Notes: generated from the letters alone by a model not told the origin. A DNA stretch of 64,000 nucleotides from Breoghania corrubedonensis (GCF_003053845.1 NZ_QAYG01000003.1:339144-403143), one strand, 5' to 3'; shown: positions 52,043 through 63,866, numbered from the stretch's first letter. Made by a program: numbers and translations.

Positions 52043-52243
52043 GAGTTAAGGCCGGGTTAACCATCGCTGCGCGCGGTAAGAGGAGCGGAAGGGCCAGGCG
52101 AGCCGAACGGACCCTCTGAATGAAGCCGTATAGGCAAGTTACTGGAATAATAAATGAAAAGAATGCGACTGCCTTGGCCCTTTGGGCAGAGAAAGCGGAG
52201 GGACATGCCGTTTTATGCCTGCGATGGAGAAGGGAGCGACACG

Positions 52244-52273
52244 AAAAAGGCCGAAGCATCGCTGCTCCGGCCT
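52244..52273 (-). terminator. Intrinsic terminator after fpr
   Basis: On the minus strand an 11-bp stem (52273-52263 with 52258-52248, one G-U pair) closes a four-base loop and runs into TTTTTCG. It lies 27 bases past the fpr stop. Confidence 0.85.
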
Positions 52274-52299
52274 GTCCGTATTTCGCAACGTTCGATTCT

Positions 52300-53115
52300 C
52301 TATTCCGCGAAGGCGCGCTCGATAACGAATTCGGCGGGGCGATTGTTCGCGCCCTCGGTGAGGCCGGCCTTTTCAAGGAGTGCCTTGGTATCCTTCAGCA
52401 TCGCCATCGACCCGCAGATCATGCCGCGATCGGTCGCCGGGTCGAGCGGGGGGATGCCGAGATCGCTGAAGAGCTTGCCGCTCTCGATGAGATCCGTAAT
52501 ACGGCCCTGGAAGGGGTAATTCTCGCGTGTCACCGACGTGTAATGGCGCAGCTTGGAGGGGGCGAGCACTTCGCAGAGCATCTCGTCGTTACGGATCTCC
52601 TCAACGAGATCCACACCGTACTTGAGCTCCGCCACCTCGCGGCACGTATGCGTCAGGATCAATTCGTCGAATTTCTCGTAGGTTTCCGGCTCGCGGATGA
52701 GGCTCGCGAAGGGAGCGATGCCGGTGCCGGTCGAGAACATGTAGAGTCGCTTGCCCGGAATGAGCGCATCGTTGACCAGCGTGCCAGTCGGCTTCTTCTT
52801 CATCAGGATGGCGTCGCCGACCTTGATATTCTGCAGATGCGAGGTCAACGGCCCGTCGGGCACCTTGATGGAGAAGAACTCCAGCTCTTCGCCCCAGGCT
52901 GGGCTCGCGATCGAATAGGCGCGATAGAGCGGCTTGCCGTCGATCATCAGGCCGATCATCACGAATTCACCCGAACGGAAGCGGAATTCGGCCGGTCGGG
53001 TCATGCGGAACCGGAAGAGGCGCTCGGTATAATGGGTGACCTCGGTTACCGTCTGCACATAGGTGTTTGCCGGCGCGTGCGCGATGAGGTCCTCGGGGCG
53101 CGTCATAACGTTCAT
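52300..53115 (-). CDS. fpr: Ferredoxin-NADP reductase
   Basis: FAD enzyme exchanging electrons between NADP(H) and ferredoxin or flavodoxin, often linked to oxidative stress defence. The 271-residue product has the FAD-binding RAYSIASP (about 66), the NADP-binding STGTGIAPFASLIREPETY (about 125), and the C-terminal FVIERAFAE. The ATG at 53115 is chosen; 53106 is also possible. In relatives moeA and lexA are often direct neighbours, so fpr may be a local insertion here. Confidence 0.95.
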   Translation of the reverse strand: MNVMTRPEDLIAHAPANTYVQTVTEVTHYTERLFRFRMTRPAEFRFRSGEFVMIGLMIDGKPLYRAYSIASPAWGEELEFFSIKVPDGPLTSHLQNIKVGDAILMKKKPTGTLVNDALIPGKRLYMFSTGTGIAPFASLIREPETYEKFDELILTHTCREVAELKYGVDLVEEIRNDEMLCEVLAPSKLRHYTSVTRENYPFQGRITDLIESGKLFSDLGIPPLDPATDRGMICGSMAMLKDTKALLEKAGLTEGANNRPAEFVIERAFAE

Positions 53116-53437
53116 GTCGAAATCCTGGGCGTCATTGGTCAGCCAGAGCTGCGATCGATCTTCGCGGCCCCTCTGGCGTAGCCGGGGCGGTGAGAAGAAG
53201 CGTTCCCGCTCGCGAAAACATGCAATCGATGCCGTTATCCGGTTTCGTGGCCACCACGGCACCCATGGCGGCCATGCCCGCCGATCTTGCTCATACCTTA
53301 TACAGCAAAGACCGCGTCGGGAAACGCGTCGGATAAACCCATATCTCCGGCCGCGATGAAAGAGCTTTGCGTCCTCCGGGAGGATGGCGAAAAGCGATAC
53401 CCCGATGCCCGTTTGCCTCGTTTTCGCAAGGGCCGAT
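53116..53437. other. Gap upstream of fpr
   Basis: These 322 bases must carry the fpr promoter (minus strand). A TATAAG on the minus strand near 53300 could be a -10 element. Just upstream is a direct repeat CGCGTCGG with four bases between copies (about 53324-53343), a possible regulator site. No gene seen. Confidence 0.45.
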
Positions 53438-54643
53438 CTAGAACCTGATCACCGCAACCGTATCGCCGGCCTTCAGCGCGGGCGCATGAGGCGCACGTAC
53501 GATGAGCCCGTCTGCCGCCGCAAGACAGGAGAGAACGGAGGAATCCTGTTGAACGAAGGGGGTTGCGACCAGAACACCGGCCTCGTCGTGGTGAAGCCGG
53601 GCGCGCAGGTAATCCTGCCTCCTGTCGTTCTCCGCAAGCGGCGCGGCGAGAATCGCCTGTTCCTGTCGCTCGGCTTTCTCCAGGCGTCCCAGGAGGGCCG
53701 CAAGGAGAGGGCGCAGGAACAGATGGCCGCAAACGAGGCTTGAAACCGGATTTCCGGGAAGACCAAGTACCCGCATCGGCCCCAGATGGCCGGCCATCAA
53801 CGGTTTGCCGGGCCGCATGGCGATGCGCCAGAAGGAAAGCTCCATGCCTTCGTTTCCAAGCGTCGCCTGGACCAGATCATGATCGCCCACGGAGGCGCCG
53901 CCAAGCGTTACCAGAACGTCGGCGTTCCAGGACAGCGCCTCGCGCACATGGCCGGCGATTTCCGTTTGGCTATCGCGGGAAATGCCGAGCCGGCGAGCTT
54001 CGCCGCCACAGGCTTCCACAAGTGCCGCGATCCCGTACTGGTTGGAAGCGACAATCTGGTCGGGTCCCGGCTCCTCTCCCGGTTCCACCAGTTCGTCGCC
54101 TGTCGCAAGGACCGCCACGCGAGGGCGGCGGCGCAGGGAAACCTGCGCATGGTTCATGGCTGCCGCCAGCGCCAGCGCCCGGTAGTCGAGTATGGCGCCC
54201 GCTTTCAGCAGAACGTCGCCCTTGTCGAAATCGAGACCGGCTGGGCGCACATAAGTACCCAACGCCGCGCCCTGTTTTGCGGTCATCACATCGCCGGCAC
54301 GCTCGGCGTTTTCCTGGATGAGAATGGTGTCGGCGCCTTGCGGAAGCGGGGCGCCGGTGAAGATCCGCACGGCCTCGCCCGAATTGACCGTTCCGGAAAA
54401 ACCATGTCCGGCAGGCGCTTCGCCGATGACCTTCAGGTCACACGGAATATTCGCCAGGTCCCCCGCGCGCACCGCATAGCCGTCCATGGCGGAAGCGGAG
54501 AAGGGGGGCTGGGTGCGGGTGGCGGCGAGATCGCTCGCCAGCGTGCGCCCGCCTGCTTCGGCGAGCGGAACGCGTTCGGCCCGCGTCGGTCCGACGCCCT
54601 CGAGCAGACGTTGCAGCGCTTCGGCAACAGGAATGAGGTCCAT
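53438..54643 (-). CDS. moeA: Molybdopterin molybdenumtransferase
   Basis: Inserts molybdate into adenylylated molybdopterin to form molybdenum cofactor. The 401-residue product has the N-terminal SASAMDGYAVRAGD, GAPLPQGADTILIQE, the LATGDELVEPGEEPGPDQIVASNQY and LVTLGGASVGDHDLV segments, and the C-terminal barrel domain. The ATG at 54643 fits the family. It lies 13 bases downstream of moaC on the same strand. Confidence 0.97.
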   Translation of the reverse strand: MDLIPVAEALQRLLEGVGPTRAERVPLAEAGGRTLASDLAATRTQPPFSASAMDGYAVRAGDLANIPCDLKVIGEAPAGHGFSGTVNSGEAVRIFTGAPLPQGADTILIQENAERAGDVMTAKQGAALGTYVRPAGLDFDKGDVLLKAGAILDYRALALAAAMNHAQVSLRRRPRVAVLATGDELVEPGEEPGPDQIVASNQYGIAALVEACGGEARRLGISRDSQTEIAGHVREALSWNADVLVTLGGASVGDHDLVQATLGNEGMELSFWRIAMRPGKPLMAGHLGPMRVLGLPGNPVSSLVCGHLFLRPLLAALLGRLEKAERQEQAILAAPLAENDRRQDYLRARLHHDEAGVLVATPFVQQDSSVLSCLAAADGLIVRAPHAPALKAGDTVAVIRF

Positions 54644-54656
54644 TTCTTCGCTCCGC

Positions 54657-55160
54657 TCAGGCGGCTCCGTTCCAGTCCGGGGCCTTCCAGTCGCCGGACT
54701 GCCCGCCGCTCTTCTCCACCACCTGAATGCCGGAAAGCACCATGAACCGGTCCACGGCCTTGGCCATGTCGTAAATTGTGAGACATGCAACGGAAGCCGC
54801 AGTCAGGGCTTCCATCTCGACGCCCGTCTTGCCGGTTACCTTGGTGGTCGCCTTGACGCGCAACCCGGGAAGGGTCTCGTCCGGATCGATCTCGACGGTG
54901 ACCTTGGAAAGCGCCAGCGGGTGGCACAGAGGGATGAGTTCGTGGGTGCGCTTTGCGGCCATGATGCCGGCGATGCGCGCGGTGGCGAGCACGTCGCCCT
55001 TCTTGGCGTTGCCGGAAAGGATCATCGCCAGCGTTTCAGGCTTCATGCTGACGGAACCGATCGCGGTCGCGGTGCGGGACGTGTCGGCCTTTTCCGCCAC
55101 GTCGACCATGTTGGCGGCGCCAGAGGCGTCGATGTGGGTGAGGCGATCGCCTTCGGCCAT
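54657..55160 (-). CDS. moaC: Cyclic pyranopterin monophosphate synthase
   Basis: Forms cyclic pyranopterin monophosphate in molybdenum cofactor synthesis. The 167-residue product has [32 protein letters not shown] and [22 protein letters not shown], all characteristic. The ATG at 55160 lies four bases after the trpC stop, so moaC and moeA appear to form an operon with trpC and trpD. Confidence 0.98.
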   Translation of the reverse strand: MAEGDRLTHIDASGAANMVDVAEKADTSRTATAIGSVSMKPETLAMILSGNAKKGDVLATARIAGIMAAKRTHELIPLCHPLALSKVTVEIDPDETLPGLRVKATTKVTGKTGVEMEALTAASVACLTIYDMAKAVDRFMVLSGIQVVEKSGGQSGDWKAPDWNGAA

Positions 55161-55164
55161 TGTA

Positions 55165-55977
55165 CTATTCCGCAGCTTGAGAATTGTCGCGGGCCAGCAG
55201 CTTGCGCGTCGCGGCCGCAACGTCGTCCTGGCGCATCAGGCTTTCGCCGATGAGGAAGGTGTGAATGCCGACCGAGGCGAGGCGCGTGCAGTCGGCGGGT
55301 GTGAAAACGCCTGATTCTCCCACGATCAGCCTGTCTGCCGGCACCATGGGGGCGAGGCGTTCGGACGTGGCGAGGCTTGTCTCAAAGGTCTTCAGATTTC
55401 GGTTGTTGATGCCGAGAAGGGGCGATCGCAGCTTCAGGGCGCGTTCCAGCTCCTCTTCGTTGTGGACCTCCAGAAGCACCGACATGGAAAGCGCGAGCGC
55501 AGCGTCCTCAAGAGCCGCAGCCTCGTCATCGTTCACCGCCGCCAGGATGATCAGGATGCAGTCTGCCCCCCAGGAACGCGCCTCGTAGACCTGATAGGGC
55601 TCATAGAGGAAATCCTTGCGGAGAGCTGGCAACGAGCAGGCGTCGCGCGCTGCCTTCAGATAGTCCGGCCTTCCCTGGAAGGAGGGGGTATCGGTGAGAA
55701 CCGAAAGACAGGTGGCGCCACCCGCCTCATAAGCGCGTGCGAGCGCTGGCGGGTCGAAATCCGGCCGGATCAATCCCTTCGACGGGCTCGCCTTCTTGAT
55801 TTCGGCAATCAGCCCGTAGCGGCCGGCCGCGACCGCTGCCCGCAGGGCTCCCTCGAAATCGCGCGGCGGTGCGGCAGCCTCGGCGGCTGCACGGATCTCC
55901 GCTTCCCCGACGCGCTCCTTCGCCGCCGCGATTTCCTCGCGTTTGTAGGCCTCGATCTTCTTCAGGATATCGCTCAT
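55165..55977 (-). CDS. trpC: Indole-3-glycerol-phosphate synthase
   Basis: Fourth step of tryptophan synthesis, closing the indole ring. The 270-residue TIM-barrel product has [20 protein letters not shown] (about 57), [33 protein letters not shown] and [11 protein letters not shown]. Length is typical. It lies between trpD (45-base gap) and moaC. Confidence 0.98.
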   Translation of the reverse strand: MSDILKKIEAYKREEIAAAKERVGEAEIRAAAEAAAPPRDFEGALRAAVAAGRYGLIAEIKKASPSKGLIRPDFDPPALARAYEAGGATCLSVLTDTPSFQGRPDYLKAARDACSLPALRKDFLYEPYQVYEARSWGADCILIILAAVNDDEAAALEDAALALSMSVLLEVHNEEELERALKLRSPLLGINNRNLKTFETSLATSERLAPMVPADRLIVGESGVFTPADCTRLASVGIHTFLIGESLMRQDDVAAATRKLLARDNSQAAE

Positions 55978-56022
55978 GTGGAAACCCGCGCCGCGCCTCG
56001 TCGATTTTCAGGCATGCGCCTT

Positions 56023-57036
56023 TCAGGAATTGGAGATTGCGACGAGCTTGTCCAGCCGCTTCAGGGCTGCCCCGCTGTCAATGGACTTCCGGGCGAGTTC
56101 GATGCCTTGGGCGAGGTCGGAAGCCTTGCCCGCCACGATAAGTGTCGCGGCGGCGTTCATCAGAACTGCGTCGCGATAGGCGTTCCTTTCTCCCGACAGC
56201 ACGCCGCGCAGCGCGGCCGCGTTTTCGGCGGGTTCGCCGCCCTTCAGTGCCTCCGGCGCGGCCGTCTCAAGCCCGACATCGCCCGGTGCGATTTCGAAGG
56301 TCGTGACCTTTCCTTCCTTCAGTTCCGCCACGCTGGTCGGCCCGCAAACGGTGATCTCGTCGAGCCCGTCCGAACCGTGGACGATCCAGGCATGTTCCGC
56401 CCCCAGATTGTTGAGCACATGCGCCAGCGGCTCCACCCATTCGCCGGAGAAGACGCCGATCATCTGTCGTGTCACGCCTGCGGGGTTCGATAGGGGGCCC
56501 AGCAGGTTGAAGATCGTGCGGGTGCCAAGCTCCGCGCGTGCCGGCCCCACGTGCTTCATCGCGCCATGATGGGCCGGGGCGAACATGAAGCCGAGCCCCG
56601 CTCCGGTGATGCACTGCGTGATCTTTTCTGGTGCGATGTCGATGTTGACGCCGAGCGCCATGAGGGCATCCGCGGCCCCGGACTTCGACGACATCGAGCG
56701 ATTGCCATGCTTGGCGACCGGGACGCCGCAACCTGCCACGACAAAGGCGGTGCAGGTGGAGATGTTGTAGCTGCCCGACGAATCTCCCCCGGTGCCGACG
56801 ACGTCGACAGCCCCCTCCGGCGCGGTCACCGGCACCATGCGAGAGCGCATCGAGGCGACGGCGCCGGTGATCTCGTCCACCGTTTCGCCGCGCACCCTGA
56901 GTGCCATCAGGATGCCGCCGATCTGCGAGGGGGTGGCATTGCCGCTCATCAGGATGTCGAAAGCGGCAGTGGCTTCGTCGCGGGTCAAAGGGGTGCCTGC
57001 GGCGGCTTTGGCAATCAGGGCCTTCAGATCAGACAT
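56023..57036 (-). CDS. trpD: Anthranilate phosphoribosyltransferase
   Basis: Second step of tryptophan synthesis, joining anthranilate and PRPP. The 337-residue product has the PRPP-binding [17 protein letters not shown] (about 79), [21 protein letters not shown] and the [22 protein letters not shown] segment. It follows the PpiD-type gene by 27 bases on the same strand, the common arrangement in this order. Confidence 0.98.
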   Translation of the reverse strand: MSDLKALIAKAAAGTPLTRDEATAAFDILMSGNATPSQIGGILMALRVRGETVDEITGAVASMRSRMVPVTAPEGAVDVVGTGGDSSGSYNISTCTAFVVAGCGVPVAKHGNRSMSSKSGAADALMALGVNIDIAPEKITQCITGAGLGFMFAPAHHGAMKHVGPARAELGTRTIFNLLGPLSNPAGVTRQMIGVFSGEWVEPLAHVLNNLGAEHAWIVHGSDGLDEITVCGPTSVAELKEGKVTTFEIAPGDVGLETAAPEALKGGEPAENAAALRGVLSGERNAYRDAVLMNAAATLIVAGKASDLAQGIELARKSIDSGAALKRLDKLVAISNS

Positions 57037-57063
57037 GCATCCCCCAAACGCGACGCGAACCGA

Positions 57064-58953
57064 CTATTCATTGCTGGTGCCGATGGCATTCGACAACGCA
57101 GCCTGATTGATGTTGACGCCGATGGTATCCTGGACACCGGTGACGAACTGCGAAATGAGCGAGGTCTGCAACATGTCCGACAGCTCGTTGTCGAGCTTGG
57201 TCATGATGTCGGACTCCGCGAAGAAGGCCGGCGTGGTGACGGAAGCGACCTGCAACACGATCCGTCCGCCGTCGGCCCCATCCGCGGTTGCGACGGTGCC
57301 CTCCGGGCCGGTAAACGCTTCGGTCACCGCCTGCGCGGACAACGCATTGTTGTTGCGATCGCGCGAGAACGGCTGCGAGGTCTCCAGCTTCATCTCGGAG
57401 GCTTCGGCAAGGCTGGAGAAATCAGCTCCATCCTTCAGCTTCTTCGCCATTTCCTCCGCGCTTGCGGCAAGGCGCTGCTGAACCTGCTCGTCCTTCCAGT
57501 CGGCCGCGACCTTTTCGCGCACCTCGTCGAGCGTGCGATCGCGCGACGGCGTGATATCGGCCACATCGAACCAAAGATAGCCTCGGCCGCCGACCGGCAC
57601 CGGCGGCGCCTCGTCGTCGGGTTCCGTCTGAAACGCCTCGGTCAGGAGATCCGGAGCATCGGGCAGGGTGACCTTTTCGCCCTTCGGATTGGTACCATCG
57701 CGGGCGATGGCATCAATGGTGTCGAGCTTCAGGCTGAAGCGCTTGGCGATCTCGGCGAGCGTCGCGCCGCCGGCACGCGCATCCTCGATCTCGTCATGCA
57801 TTGACAGGACCTCGTCCTCCGCCCGCTTGGTGGCGATCTCGCTCTTGAGGGTGTCCTTGACCTCTTCGAAGGGCTTGGTCGCGGCCGGCTTGATTTCCGT
57901 CACCTTGATGATGCGCGGGCCGAACTGGCCGTCGATCACATCGCTGACGCCATTCACCTCGAGTGAGAACGCGGTATCGGCGATGGAAGGGTCGATGATC
58001 TTGTCCTTCGTCATCAGCCCCAGATCGACGTCGGCAAGCGAGAGATCGTGTTCCTTCACGAGGTCTTCGAAACCGGTGCCGGCCTTCAGCTTGGCTTCAT
58101 CGGCCTTGGCCTTTTCCGGATCCGTGTACGTGAGCTGGAACACGTGTCGCTGCTCGGTGGTTCCAAAACGGTCGGGATCCGCATCGTAACGGGCATGAGC
58201 ATCCGCGTCGCTCACGTCTTCCGGTTTGGCGATATCGGACGGCAGAACCGTCAGGATTTCCAGCTTGCGGTATTCCGGAGCCCGATAATTGGCGGTGTGA
58301 TCCTTGAAGAAGGTTTCGAGTTCATCCGCTGAGGGATCGGCGATGGGGGGAAGCGAATCCTTCGTCAGCGTCACGTAATTGATCGTGCGCTCCTCGAAAC
58401 GGAAACGGTGTGCGGCCTCCAGCAGCGTCTCGGGTGGATTGATCGCGCCGGTCAGCGCTTCGGCAACCTGACGACGCTCGGCGAGCTTGCGCGCCTGCTC
58501 GACATACTGGTCCTCTCCCAACTGGTTGGCATAGAGCACCTGCACCAGCCTGTTCCGGTCGAAGCGTCCATCGGGGCCACGGAATGCCGGATTGGCGTGG
58601 ATCTGCTTCACCAGCTCCTTGTCCGAGATGCCGACCTTGAGCGACTGGGCGATGTGGTCGAAAGCCGCCTCGGCGACGAGACGGCCCAGAACCTGGCCCG
58701 GAAGCCCCATGTTGACGGCCTGTTGGCGCGACAGGGGCTGACCGATGCGCTGGCTGAAGTTCTGCACCTCGCGCTGATAGGCGGTCTGGAACGCCCTGAT
58801 CGTGACCTCCGCATCGCCCACCTTGGCGATCGTGTCTTGCCGGAAACCACGGAAGATGTCGGCGATACCCCAAATACCGAAGCTCAGCACGAGCAGCGCG
58901 ATGAAGATCTTTGCGACAAAGCCGCCGGCGCTCTTGCGCAGGGCGTTCAGCAT
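57064..58953 (-). CDS. ppiD: Peptidylprolyl isomerase, PpiD/SurA type membrane-anchored foldase
   Basis: Periplasmic folding factor held to the inner membrane. The 629-residue product starts with one membrane helix (about residues 13-32) and a SurA_N-like chaperone region. A parvulin-type isomerase domain (about 265-365, with TEQRHVFQLTYTD to FGPRIIKVTEI) and a second degenerate parvulin-like domain follow. It probably helps outer-membrane and secreted proteins fold as they leave Sec. First gene of the trpD-trpC-moaC-moeA transcription unit. Confidence 0.94.
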   Translation of the reverse strand: MLNALRKSAGGFVAKIFIALLVLSFGIWGIADIFRGFRQDTIAKVGDAEVTIRAFQTAYQREVQNFSQRIGQPLSRQQAVNMGLPGQVLGRLVAEAAFDHIAQSLKVGISDKELVKQIHANPAFRGPDGRFDRNRLVQVLYANQLGEDQYVEQARKLAERRQVAEALTGAINPPETLLEAAHRFRFEERTINYVTLTKDSLPPIADPSADELETFFKDHTANYRAPEYRKLEILTVLPSDIAKPEDVSDADAHARYDADPDRFGTTEQRHVFQLTYTDPEKAKADEAKLKAGTGFEDLVKEHDLSLADVDLGLMTKDKIIDPSIADTAFSLEVNGVSDVIDGQFGPRIIKVTEIKPAATKPFEEVKDTLKSEIATKRAEDEVLSMHDEIEDARAGGATLAEIAKRFSLKLDTIDAIARDGTNPKGEKVTLPDAPDLLTEAFQTEPDDEAPPVPVGGRGYLWFDVADITPSRDRTLDEVREKVAADWKDEQVQQRLAASAEEMAKKLKDGADFSSLAEASEMKLETSQPFSRDRNNNALSAQAVTEAFTGPEGTVATADGADGGRIVLQVASVTTPAFFAESDIMTKLDNELSDMLQTSLISQFVTGVQDTIGVNINQAALSNAIGTSNE

Positions 58954-59127
58954 GGAGAATTCCTGTTGTCTGGGCGGCTTTCCGCCGTTCGGTCTGCGAT
59001 TTGGCCGGGATAATAGTGAGGCGAAACGCGACGGGCAAGCGAAGCGGATTTGTAATGTCCGAGATATCTGCTAGCCAATATGCCGAATGATATTCGCAAG
59101 TTCGTCGTTGGAAAGGACGTGAGCGGC

Positions 59128-59892
59128 ATGAGTGCGTCGATCAAACCCTTGGTTGCCGGCAATTGGAAGATGAATGGCCTGCGTGCGTCGCTGGGCGAGA
59201 TCGCGGCGGTTGGCGGCGATTTTGGGCCGACGCTTTCGGCCAGGGTTGACGTCATGATCTGCCCGCCGGCGCCGCTCCTTTATACCGCGGCCGTCGCCTC
59301 TGTCGGTACTCCGGTGACGATCGGTGCGCAGGATTGCCACGTTGCGGCATCGGGCGCCCACACGGGAGACATTTCGCCCGAGATGCTGCGCGATGCCGGG
59401 GCAAGTGCGGTGATCGTCGGTCATTCCGAGCGGCGGGCCGACCACGGCGAGAGCGATGAGGATGTGCGCGCCAAGGCACAGGCCGCATGGCGCGCTGGCC
59501 TCGTCGCGATCATCTGCCTGGGTGAAAGCGAAGGTGAGCGCAAGGCCGGCACGACGCTTGACGTCATCGCAAGGCAGCTTTCAGGGTCCGTTCCCGATGG
59601 CGCAACCGCCGCCAACACCGTTATCGCCTACGAGCCGATCTGGGCGATCGGCACCGGCCTCACGCCGACGGCGAGCGATGTGGCGGAGGTTCATGCGGCC
59701 CTTCGCAAGGATCTTGAAAGCAGATTCGGCGTGGAAGGGGCCGCGATGCGCCTCCTCTACGGTGGTTCGGTAAAGCCCGGCAATGCGGCGGAACTGATGG
59801 CCATTGCCAATGTAAATGGCGCGCTAGTCGGCGGTGCCAGCCTCAAGGCGCAGGACTTCCTCGGCATCCTGGCAGCCTACGGCGACGATTGA
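59128..59892 (+). CDS. tpiA: Triose-phosphate isomerase
   Basis: Interconverts dihydroxyacetone phosphate and glyceraldehyde 3-phosphate in central carbon metabolism. The 254-residue product has AGNWKMNG (lysine near 14), VGHSERR (catalytic histidine) and [11 protein letters not shown] (catalytic glutamate), with a C-terminal [12 protein letters not shown] phosphate loop. The ATG at 59128 gives the usual length; an ATG at 59080 would add 16 unmatched residues. Divergent from the PpiD-type gene. Confidence 0.97.
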   Translation: MSASIKPLVAGNWKMNGLRASLGEIAAVGGDFGPTLSARVDVMICPPAPLLYTAAVASVGTPVTIGAQDCHVAASGAHTGDISPEMLRDAGASAVIVGHSERRADHGESDEDVRAKAQAAWRAGLVAIICLGESEGERKAGTTLDVIARQLSGSVPDGATAANTVIAYEPIWAIGTGLTPTASDVAEVHAALRKDLESRFGVEGAAMRLLYGGSVKPGNAAELMAIANVNGALVGGASLKAQDFLGILAAYGDD

Positions 59893-60037
59893 TCAGGGGG
59901 CCACTTTACCCCTCATAACGGCGACTGCGGGCACACGGCGTTGCAGACGGCTTGAAACTCCCTATCTGGCAAGGGTGGAAAGCCGGTGCGTGATCGTGTA
60001 GAAGGCGCGCAACGTGTAATCAGGTATCCGATACAAG

Positions 60038-60523
60038 ATGCAAACCGTCATCATCGTTATCCATCTCATGGTCGTGCTCGCCCTCGTGGCGGTCGTGCTT
60101 CTTCAGCGCTCCGAAGGCGGAGCCTTGGGCATTGGCGGCGGCGGCGGCTTCATGAGCAGCCGGGGCACGGCGAACGTGCTGACCCGCGCCACGGCCATCC
60201 TGGCGGCGATCTTCTTCGTTACGTCCATCGTGCTGACGATTCTCGCCCAGAACGGTGAGCGGCCTTCGTCGATTCTCGATCAGATCAATACACAGGTTCC
60301 GGCAACCGCGCCGTCGTCCGCTCCCGGCGAAGACGGAAACCCCTCGCTTCTCGATTCGCTGAAGCAGGCCAGCCCGCCGCAGCAGGGTGACGCGCCCGCA
60401 GGCGCCGCGCCGGCCGGGAGCACGCCGTCTGGAACCGATGCCCCGGCCAACGGCGCCGCCGCAGGCGACACGCCGGCAGCCCCTGCCGCGCCGAGTGGTC
60501 CGCAGGTTCCCGTCTCCCAGTAG
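60038..60523 (+). CDS. secG: Preprotein translocase subunit SecG
   Basis: Membrane subunit of the SecYEG channel. The first 80 of 161 residues match the family: helix 1, the glycine-rich loop QRSEGGALGIGGGGGFMSSRG and helix 2. The remaining 80 residues are Pro/Ala/Gly/Ser-rich low-complexity sequence, an extension common in alphaproteobacteria. It lies between tpiA and pyrG, the standard order. Confidence 0.96.
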   Translation: MQTVIIVIHLMVVLALVAVVLLQRSEGGALGIGGGGGFMSSRGTANVLTRATAILAAIFFVTSIVLTILAQNGERPSSILDQINTQVPATAPSSAPGEDGNPSLLDSLKQASPPQQGDAPAGAAPAGSTPSGTDAPANGAAAGDTPAAPAAPSGPQVPVSQ

Positions 60524-60549
60524 GGTTCGGCGTTCATTGTGAAACTGAT

Positions 60550-60577
60550 GGCCGCGGATGAAAGCTCGTCCGCGGCC
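60550..60577 (+). terminator. Hairpin after secG
   Basis: GGCCGCGGA at 60550-60558 pairs exactly with 60569-60577 around a ten-base loop, about 27 bases past the secG stop. It is followed by CCTTCGTTCG, not a clean T tract, so termination may be partial. Confidence 0.45.
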
Positions 60578-60660
60578 CCTTCGTTCGTGCAGACAGCGGT
60601 TCGCCGTTTCCTGGTCATGCGTGTTTCATCGCATGGTCCTGCGGCGTCTTTCCTGTTTGA

Positions 60661-62343
<1,683 letters not shown>

Positions 62344-62397
62344 TCCGGCGGATACGGTCATGACGGCGGACGCGGGTCGCGCGGATTGATCTCGCCC

Positions 62398-62455
62398 GAC
62401 CGTCAGGTCTATGCTCAAGATCTTGATCTTGGCGCGGTTTCTTGTCGTTCGAACA
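62398..62455 (+). repeat. Dispersed intergenic repeat, copy C
   Basis: Shares GACCG, CTATG, TCAAG, TTGATCT and TTTCTTGTCGTTCG in order with copies at 18752-18808 and 26178-26219. It lies between pyrG and the gene at 62516, close to that gene's start. Confidence 0.5.
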
Positions 62456-62515
62456 GCATCGTCCCGACCGGAGCCGCGCCGGTCGCAGGGGCCATCAGCG
62501 AACCGGGGACTGTCG

Positions 62516-62935
62516 ATGAGCGACGAAACCACTGATCTGACCTTCACCGACGGCGCCTCCGCGTTCGAGTATTCCTGCCAGTGCCTCGATTGCACGGTGG
62601 AGCTGAAGAAGCCGCTGCCGGCGCTCGTGCTCGATGCGCGCGAGCATTTTGGCCAGGCGACACCCACCAAGATCAACGACGACGGCACACAAACCGTCGT
62701 CCTGAGAATCCCCAACCCCGAAGGCGGTTTTGTCGTGCTGGCGCGTACGGCGGGAAAAGACGGGCCGGAGCTGGCTGGCGGCGAACTGGTCGCCTGGATG
62801 CCGCTTCTCTACAACGAGGCGCTTGCGGAGGAGACCGACGAGGCGGGCTTCGGCTGGGTCGGCGTCGTCATCGGTACGTTGCAGCCGGTCCTTCGCGAGG
62901 GCGGCTGGCTCGGAGATGTCCGTTACGGCGAATAA
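62516..62935 (+). CDS. Unrecognised conserved-looking small protein with a CxCxxC motif
   Basis: I do not recognise this 139-residue protein. It has no signal peptide or membrane helix and is acidic. An early CQCLDC segment (about residues 22-27) could bind a metal or form a disulfide, but no second cysteine cluster exists. The ATG at 62516 has GGGGA six bases upstream. The coding frame and composition match the neighbours. It is followed nine bases later by the VOC gene, suggesting an operon; the function is unknown. Confidence 0.85.
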   Translation: MSDETTDLTFTDGASAFEYSCQCLDCTVELKKPLPALVLDAREHFGQATPTKINDDGTQTVVLRIPNPEGGFVVLARTAGKDGPELAGGELVAWMPLLYNEALAEETDEAGFGWVGVVIGTLQPVLREGGWLGDVRYGE

Positions 62936-62944
62936 GAGGGCACG

Positions 62945-63820
62945 ATGCGCGCACGCGGAATAGATCATATCGTTCATGCGGTGGAGGATCTTGAAGCCGC
63001 GCGCGAAGCCTATTCGCGGCTTGGCTTCACCCTGACGCCCTATGCCGAACATCCCTGGGGAACCCGCAATTTTCTCGTTCAGCTCGACAGTGCCTTCCTG
63101 GAGGTGCTTGAAGTTGTCGATCCGAGCAAGATGGAGGAGGCCGATATCGATGCCTTTTCCTTTGGCGCCTTCAACCGCGATTTTCTCGCGCGCGGGGAGG
63201 GGATGTCGATGCTTGTTCTCGACAGCGACGATCCAGACGCGGATCGAGCCGGCTTCCGCCTGGCCGGGCTTGCGACCTATGCGCCGTTCTCCTTCGAGCG
63301 TATTGCCGGCCAGCCTGACGGCAGCGAGGCCAGGGTCGCGTTCGACCTGACCTTCACGACCGATCCCGCCCTGCCGGATGCGGGTTTCTTCACCTGCCGC
63401 AACCGATATCCGGAGAATTTCTGGAAAGCCGCTTACCAGCGTCATGCGAATGGGGCCTGTGGTATCGGCGGCGCCATTCTGGTCATGCCGCGCCCGGCTG
63501 ATCTTCAGGAGTTCGTCGAGGGCTTCACCGGTATCCGCGAACTGAAGGTCACGAGCTTCGGCATCGGCTGCCACACCGCACGCGGCACCTTCGACGTGAT
63601 TACCCCGGAAGGCTTCACGGCTCTCTATGGGGAGGCCTATCCGCTGCACGAGATGGTGACACCGCGTTTCGCCGCCGTCCGGTTAACGGTCGATGATCCG
63701 GCTGCATTCGCAGATGCGGCGCGAGTCAGCGGAAGCGCGGTCTCTTTCGGCGGGGAACGCGCAATCATACCCGCCTCGGAGCTGCACGGCATGGCGCTCA
63801 TTGCGGAGAGGCGGGCCTGA
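62945..63820 (+). CDS. VOC family protein (glyoxalase-like domain)
   Basis: Member of the vicinal-oxygen-chelate superfamily, probably of the Glyoxalase_3-like group. The 291-residue product starts ARGIDHIVHAVEDLEAAREAY, with a typical histidine ligand. It has a first module up to about 120 and a second through RFAAVRLTVDDPAAFADAARV. A GAGGG ribosome site precedes the ATG. In related genomes a gene of this family often lies between pyrG and kdsA/eno. Substrate unknown. Confidence 0.88.
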   Translation: MRARGIDHIVHAVEDLEAAREAYSRLGFTLTPYAEHPWGTRNFLVQLDSAFLEVLEVVDPSKMEEADIDAFSFGAFNRDFLARGEGMSMLVLDSDDPDADRAGFRLAGLATYAPFSFERIAGQPDGSEARVAFDLTFTTDPALPDAGFFTCRNRYPENFWKAAYQRHANGACGIGGAILVMPRPADLQEFVEGFTGIRELKVTSFGIGCHTARGTFDVITPEGFTALYGEAYPLHEMVTPRFAAVRLTVDDPAAFADAARVSGSAVSFGGERAIIPASELHGMALIAERRA

Positions 63821-63866
63821 GGCAGGAATTCCTTGGGCATGTTTGCCGCCGGAAGTCCGTCAAGGC

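Larger units (their letters stand above)
51971..52299. other. Gap holding the lexA promoter and the fpr terminator
   Basis: Besides the lexA promoter/operator at 52014-52042 and the terminator at 52244-52273, I see nothing gene-like in these 329 bases. Confidence 0.6.
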
